64,000 nt of DNA, from positions 62,001-126,000 of the forward strand of contig NZ_JACYHE010000009.1 of assembly GCF_021696945.1 (NCBI RefSeq), read 5' to 3'. The translations under genes and the position numbers were made by a program. The DNA is from Streptomyces sp. JJ36. Lineage in GTDB: Bacteria > Actinomycetota > Actinomycetes > Streptomycetales > Streptomycetaceae. The notes under the pieces were generated by a model, which was not told the DNA's origin, searched no databases, and saw only the letters and a program-made list of their open reading frames with translations. Of this stretch, positions 62,071 through 64,000 are shown piece after piece (position 1 is the stretch's first letter; every line of letters starts with the position of its first letter).

Positions 62071-63707
62071 CGGCGTCCCCCCAAGCCGCCGTGGAGGACT
62101 CCCCACCCGGGGACGGCAGACGGCGGCACACCGTCGCGCTCGCGGTCCTCTCCGCCGCGCAGCTCGTGTTCCTGCTCGACGCCACCATCGTGAACGTCGC
62201 GCTGCCCAGCATCCAGCAGGCGCTGGAACTGAGCGGCGCCGACCTGGAGTGGATCGTCGCCTCCTACTCCATCGCCTTCGGCGGGCTGCTGATGCTGGGC
62301 GGCCGGCTCGGCGACCTGCTCGGCAGGCGCCGGGTGTTCGCCGCCGGGCTGGCCCTGTTCACCGTCGCCTCGCTGCTCGGCGGCCTCGCCGACACGGCCT
62401 GGCTGCTCATCGCCTGCCGTACGGCCCAGGGGATCGGCGCGGCGGCGGCCTCGCCCGCCGCCCTCGCGCTGATCGCGGTGACCTTCCCCGAGGGGCCGCA
62501 GCGGGACCGGGCGGTCGGCTGGTACACGGCGGTGGCCACCGCCGGCGGCGGCGTCGGCCTGCTGGCCGGCGGGGTCATCACCGGGTATCTCTCCTGGCGC
62601 TGGGTGATGTTCGTGAACGTGCCGATCGGCGCGCTGATCCTCGCCGCCGCCCCGCGGGTGCTGCGGGAGACGCCCGCGCGGCGCGGGGCGTTCGACGCCA
62701 CCGGGGCGCTCACCGGCACGCTGGCCGCGCTGCTGCTGGTGTACGGGCTGATCGAGGGCTCGGCGGAGGGCGGCCAGGCCGGCTGGACCACCGCGCCGGT
62801 GCTCGCTGCCCTCGCCGCGGCCGCCGTGCTGGGCACCGTCTTCGTGCTCACCGAACGGCGCAGCGCCGCACCGCTGGTGCCGCTGCGGCTCTTCGCCGAC
62901 CGCACCCGCTTCGGCACCTACGCGGTGCTGGCGCTCATCAGCACCGCGATGTTCGGGATCTTCTTCTTCCTCACCCTCTTCCTCCAGCGGGTCTGGGAGT
63001 ACGAACCACTGGACACCGCGCTGGTCTACCTGCCGCTGACCTGCCTGCTGGTGGCCGGCGCCAAGGCCGGCCCCCGGCTGGTCGCGCTGCTGGGCGCCCG
63101 GCTGCTGGTCTGCGGCGGTCTGCTGGTCGCCGCCGCCGGGATGCTCTGGCTGTCCCGCATCGGCGCGTCCGGCGGCTGGGCCACCGGCATGCTGGTGCCC
63201 ACCGTGCTGGTGTACTCCGGGCTCGGGGTGACCGGGGTGCCGCTCACCCTGGCGGCGCTGGCACAGGTCGCCGACGAGGACTCGGGCGCCGCCTCCGGGC
63301 TGTTCAGCATGGCCCGGCAGATCGGCGGCGCGACCGGACTGGCGGTGCTCGGCACCGTCGTCTGGGCGACCGTGCACACCACGGACGGCGGCGCGGGGGA
63401 CGGCGGCGCCGCATCCGGCGGCGCCGACGCTCGTACGGCCGGTGCGGACGCCGTGGCCGACGCGGCGCTCGCCGCCGGTGTGGAGCGCGGCTTCCTGGTG
63501 GCCGCCGGGGTCACCCTGCTGGCGCTGCTGATCGCCGCCGTCACCGTCCCACGCCGCACCGCCGCGAAGGACGGCCCGCCCGGGGAACCCGGCGGCACGG
63601 CCTCCGCCGGGCAGCCCGCCGGCCCCGGGGCCGCACAGGACACCGCGGAGGGCACCGTGCAGGACACCGGGTCCGGGGGCCGGGACGGGAACGGGGTGAC
63701 GTCGTGA
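62067..63707 (+). CDS. DHA2-type MFS multidrug exporter
   Basis: 546 aa, ATG overlapping the upstream TGA. Fourteen hydrophobic segments are apparent. LLDATIVNVALPSIQQAL, GGRLGDLLGRRRVF (loop 2-3 motif) and the TAVATAGGGVGLLAGGVITG motif C mark the EmrB/QacA-type antiporters. The C-terminal tail is Gly/Ala-rich. As part of this gene set it probably exports the product or gives self-resistance. Confidence 0.9.
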   Translation: MTASPQAAVEDSPPGDGRRRHTVALAVLSAAQLVFLLDATIVNVALPSIQQALELSGADLEWIVASYSIAFGGLLMLGGRLGDLLGRRRVFAAGLALFTVASLLGGLADTAWLLIACRTAQGIGAAAASPAALALIAVTFPEGPQRDRAVGWYTAVATAGGGVGLLAGGVITGYLSWRWVMFVNVPIGALILAAAPRVLRETPARRGAFDATGALTGTLAALLLVYGLIEGSAEGGQAGWTTAPVLAALAAAAVLGTVFVLTERRSAAPLVPLRLFADRTRFGTYAVLALISTAMFGIFFFLTLFLQRVWEYEPLDTALVYLPLTCLLVAGAKAGPRLVALLGARLLVCGGLLVAAAGMLWLSRIGASGGWATGMLVPTVLVYSGLGVTGVPLTLAALAQVADEDSGAASGLFSMARQIGGATGLAVLGTVVWATVHTTDGGAGDGGAASGGADARTAGADAVADAALAAGVERGFLVAAGVTLLALLIAAVTVPRRTAAKDGPPGEPGGTASAGQPAGPGAAQDTAEGTVQDTGSGGRDGNGVTS

Positions 63708-64000
63708 CGGACTTCCTGGTGGCCGGCGGCGGCATCGCGGGCGCCGCGGCCGGCTGGCACCTCGCCCGGCTGGGCGCCGCCGTCACCCTGCTGGAGGCGG
63801 AACGCACCCCGGGGACGCACGCCACCGGCCGGTCCTCCGCGCTCTTCTCCGAGTACTACGGCAACGCCCCGGTGCGCGCGCTGACCGCCGCCTCCCGGTC
63901 GTTCCTCACCGCGCCCCCGCCCGGTTTCACCGAGGTCCCGCTGCTCACCCCGCGCGGGGTGCTGGCCCTGGAGACGCCGGGCACCGCGGCGGCGTACGAG
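63704..64000 (+). CDS. FAD-dependent oxidoreductase, N-terminal part (cut by window end)
   Basis: 99 codons from GTG 63704 (GTGA overlap) to the end of the window. The dinucleotide-binding motif FLVAGGGIAGAAAGWHLARL followed by VTLLEAERTPGTHATGRSSA matches D-amino-acid oxidase/glycine-oxidase-type enzymes. The rest is not visible. Confidence 0.85.
   Translation, partial: MTDFLVAGGGIAGAAAGWHLARLGAAVTLLEAERTPGTHATGRSSALFSEYYGNAPVRALTAASRSFLTAPPPGFTEVPLLTPRGVLALETPGTAAAYE

Overview
The window is high-GC actinobacterial chromosome, almost certainly Streptomyces. Codons end in G or C, GTG/TTG starts and ATGA/GTGA stop-start overlaps are common, and the gene content is typical of the genus (SpoIIE-type PAS/GAF phosphatase, orphan DUF397 protein, B12-riboswitch-controlled metE, rare TTA codons in accessory genes). 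A 45-nt 3' fragment of a tRNA-Thr gene at 27891-27935 divides the window. Left of it is an accessory island with decayed and recombined genes. Right of it is mostly ordinary chromosome.

Left part, 1-27.9 kb. (a) 0.2-4.0 kb: cutA, a TTA-containing XRE regulator divergent from an anti-sigma-type ATPase, and small hypothetical genes, one frameshifted. (b) 4.0-17.3 kb: a run of 14 same-strand genes, most overlapping by 4 nt. They encode a HAD phosphatase, a frameshifted GT-B-type glycosyltransferase, a thymidylate-synthase-fold enzyme with the Asn-to-Asp change typical of cytidylate hydroxymethylases, a NodU/CmcH-type carbamoyltransferase, a CgeB-like glycosyltransferase, a P-loop kinase, a methyltransferase, two APH-type phosphotransferases, a histidine phosphatase, an NAD sugar epimerase, an SAH-hydrolase-like protein, a Nudix hydrolase and a CMP-KDO-synthetase-like cytidylyltransferase. 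The set looks like a biosynthetic pathway for a modified, carbamoylated, glycosylated nucleotide or CMP-activated compound; I do not recognise the product. The last gene is cut in mid-domain and joined to the 3' end of a type I restriction hsdR gene. (c) 17.3-27.6 kb: the hsdR remnant, an IS5-type transposase remnant, a DUF5655-like predicted nuclease, a winged-helix-like hypothetical protein, and a three-gene pPIWI-RE module (REase, DinG-like Fe-S helicase, pPIWI-RE protein), a predicted prokaryotic Argonaute-related defence system.

Right part, 27.9-64 kb. A strong promoter and structured leader precede a MerR-like regulator, followed by a cold-shock protein and a DEAD-box RNA helicase. Next come a SpoIIE-type phosphatase, a five-gene branched-chain amino-acid-type ABC transporter (livG-livF-binding protein-livH-livM), tyrS, a divergent LysR/EamA pair with a palindromic operator, a Crp-like protein whose C-terminus has been replaced by a PIN-domain tail, a YciI protein, a VapBC-like pair, and metE behind a cobalamin riboswitch. 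Then follow Streptomyces small hypothetical genes, a DmpA-type peptidase, a CDF transporter and a glyoxalase-fold protein.

The last 11 kb (53-64 kb) holds an operon of three uncharacterised proteins (one with a heme-oxygenase-like H-x3-E-x2-H motif, one FemAB/GNAT-like), a PadR/membrane-protein pair, and a set of aldo/keto reductase, ATP-grasp ligase, acyl-AMP ligase, MFS exporter and FAD amine oxidoreductase (cut by the window end). This set resembles the edge of a small-molecule biosynthetic cluster.
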